From assembly GCF_014218725.1 (NCBI RefSeq), contig NZ_JABBJE010000010.1:1-64000 (forward strand): 64,000 bases of DNA. Direction: 5' to 3'. The translations under genes were made by a program, and so were the position numbers. The notes beneath the pieces are model-generated. The model had not been told where the DNA came from and ran no database searches. It saw nothing but the letters and a program-made list of their open reading frames with translations. Below are positions 62,878 to 64,000 of the stretch, one piece after another. How positions within the stretch are numbered: the first letter of the stretch is position 1; each line of letters starts with the position of its first letter. This DNA is from Brevundimonas huaxiensis (GTDB taxonomy: Bacteria; Pseudomonadota; Alphaproteobacteria; Caulobacterales; Caulobacteraceae).

Positions 62878-63195
62878 CTAGCCGACGCGGTGGACGATGG
62901 TTTTGATCGTTTCGGCCTTGGTCGGCAGATCGGCGGCGAGGCGCGAGGCGATCTCGCGCGCGCCGACCGGATAAGCGTCGCCCCCGTCCGCGATGGCCTT
63001 GGCCTTGGCGGCGGCCTCCAGCAACAGCTTTTCCAGACCTTCGATCTCTTCCAGCGCCAGGGCGTGGGCTTCGAGCTGAAGGCGTTTGACGCGGTCGGCG
63101 GTGGTTTCAGGCGCTTTCATCAGGTCGTAGATCTCGGCCTCGGCCGCGACGAGCCGCAGGTCAGGCTTGGCGTCGGAACCGGTGGATTTGGCCAT
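62878..63195 (-). CDS. Helical hypothetical protein (105 aa)
   Basis: ATG 63195 follows GGGGAGA at good spacing. The 105-residue product is predicted helical by eye, with heptad-like ADRVKRLQLEAHALALEEIEGLEKLLLEAAAKAKAI, and no cysteines or membrane segment. No family recognised. It lies between the stress SDR gene and an opgH-like gene on the same strand. Confidence 0.65.
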   Translation of the reverse strand: MAKSTGSDAKPDLRLVAAEAEIYDLMKAPETTADRVKRLQLEAHALALEEIEGLEKLLLEAAAKAKAIADGGDAYPVGAREIASRLAADLPTKAETIKTIVHRVG

Positions 63196-63307
63196 GGAAT
63201 CACGTCTCCCCGCAAAGGTCAGGGGGATAGAGTGCGGCCGATTGGCGTTTTCGTCGAGCGCCGCCGTAGCGGTTGTGGCGACACTGTGGCCGCCACGCAT
63301 CGGTCGA

Positions 63308-64000
63308 TTACCGTTCGGGCGCGCGGGCCGGGACCATCGCAGGCGCAGCGACGGGGGCCAGGACGCCGCCGGCGACCGCACGCAGCGGCGAGCGCGGCGT
63401 GTGCAGGACGGCCGGAGAGACGCTGACGCCGTCCTGAACCGGGGTGACCAGATAGCCCTTGGCGGCCAGCTTGTCGCCCGAGCGGACGCGCGAGGTCCAG
63501 ACGGTGATCGGGGCGGCCAGCAGCAGCGGCAGCACGATCGGGGCGAACCAGGTGGCCAGGTCGGGACGAACGGCCAGCGGGATCAGGAAACCCACGCCGG
63601 CGATCATCTGCCAGCGCATGGCGCGGAAAGCGTCCGACCAGGCCAGGCCGTCGGCCTCGCGCTGCTGGGTCGACCAGCCGGTGTCGTGGCCCGAGACGAT
63701 CTGGATGAAGGCCTTGGTGTTGGCGACCATCAGGATGGGGGCCAGGATGGCCGACAGGGCGATCTCGGCCGCCATGCCCTTGGCGATGGCGCGACGGCCG
63801 CCGAAGGCGCGCAGCTCGGCCGGACGGCTGAGGACCAGGGCGGCGCCCATGAACTTGGGCCCGATCAGCAGCACGCCGGACAGGAAGGAGGCCAGCATGA
63901 AGGGCGTGAACTGGGGGTTCAGGATGTAGAAGAAGCTGGTCCAATCGACCGGGTAGAACATCTGGATGAACAGGCCGACCATCAGCGACGCCAGCCACAG
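63308..64000 (-). CDS. Glucan glucosyltransferase OpgH/MdoH-like, 3' part
   Basis: The frame runs from the window edge to a TAA at 63308-63310, giving the last 230 or so residues. They contain three or four membrane helices and the sequence GPKFMGAALVLSRPAELRAFGGRRAIAKGMAAEIALSAILAPILM, followed by DTGWSTQQREADG, which matches the C-terminal membrane domain of OpgH, the inner-membrane enzyme that makes periplasmic glucans. The catalytic GT2 domain is outside the window. Confidence 0.82.
   Translation of the reverse strand: MWLASLMVGLFIQMFYPVDWTSFFYILNPQFTPFMLASFLSGVLLIGPKFMGAALVLSRPAELRAFGGRRAIAKGMAAEIALSAILAPILMVANTKAFIQIVSGHDTGWSTQQREADGLAWSDAFRAMRWQMIAGVGFLIPLAVRPDLATWFAPIVLPLLLAAPITVWTSRVRSGDKLAAKGYLVTPVQDGVSVSPAVLHTPRSPLRAVAGGVLAPVAAPAMVPARAPER

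Overview
The window is a high-GC alphaproteobacterial chromosome segment, most likely from Brevundimonas or a close relative in the Caulobacterales. The evidence is a 358-residue CcrM-type GANTC methyltransferase, a LovK/LovR-like blue-light sensor pair, a TonB receptor, a complete mraZ-to-ftsW division cluster with alphaproteobacterial gene sizes, and a class A RNase P RNA. Non-ATG starts are frequent (GTG for mraZ, rsmH, vapC and folB; TTG for murE, the LovR-like gene, the broken TonB receptor and the folate-linked SDR), and genes often overlap by 4 to 8 bases, so translation is heavily coupled.

Layout. 1-2290: the right end of an integrated element with little coding content, a small ORF coupled to a tyrosine recombinase, and a tRNA-CAU gene as probable attachment site. 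2504-6936: cell-envelope and housekeeping genes (SIMPL protein, panD, sppA, small membrane protein, AmpD-like amidase). 6966-7354: rnpB. 7355-7798: a long leader with a LexA-type motif and a four-copy MraZ-box array. 7799-18031: mraZ-rsmH-ftsL-ftsI-murE-murF-mraY-murD-ftsW, followed after a repeat-rich gap by murG and an MscS channel gene. murC, murB, ddl, ftsQ, ftsA and ftsZ do not follow, so the cluster is interrupted here.

20652-29369: leftward smc, two DsbA-like thiol proteins, LovR/LovK and a DciA/DUF721 gene, with mutY divergent. 29373-35598: a glycogen-debranching-like glucosidase, a TadG/VWA protein, a GT4 glycosyltransferase and ccrM. 36231-39669: a TetR-EmrB-EmrA efflux operon with its own palindromic operator. 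39682-44542: a GNAT gene and two tandem S46 peptidases separated by an inverted-repeat element. 44757-47721: a DevBCA/MacAB-like ABC exporter whose permease gene carries a frameshift. 47731-55456: an enoyl-CoA hydratase, small proteins, a retropepsin-like protein, pgsA, beta-carbonic anhydrase, a VapBC module, uvrC, a DMT transporter, an esterase and a Nudix hydrolase. 55827-58855: a TonB receptor broken by one frameshift and one in-frame stop. 59050-60286: a 26-residue membrane microprotein overlapping a pteridine-reductase-like SDR and folB. The window ends with small membrane and stress-type genes and the 3' end of an opgH-like glucan synthase gene.

Points most worth following up: the combined LexA-type/MraZ control region of the division cluster, a perfect palindrome inserted in frame inside murD, the 9-bp-periodic heptamers before murG, the family of 145-180 bp inverted-repeat elements (one of which appears to supply a ribosome binding site), the conserved-looking small ORF before the integrase, and the 26-codon membrane ORF. 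No CRISPR array, rRNA, complete prophage or insertion sequence is visible.
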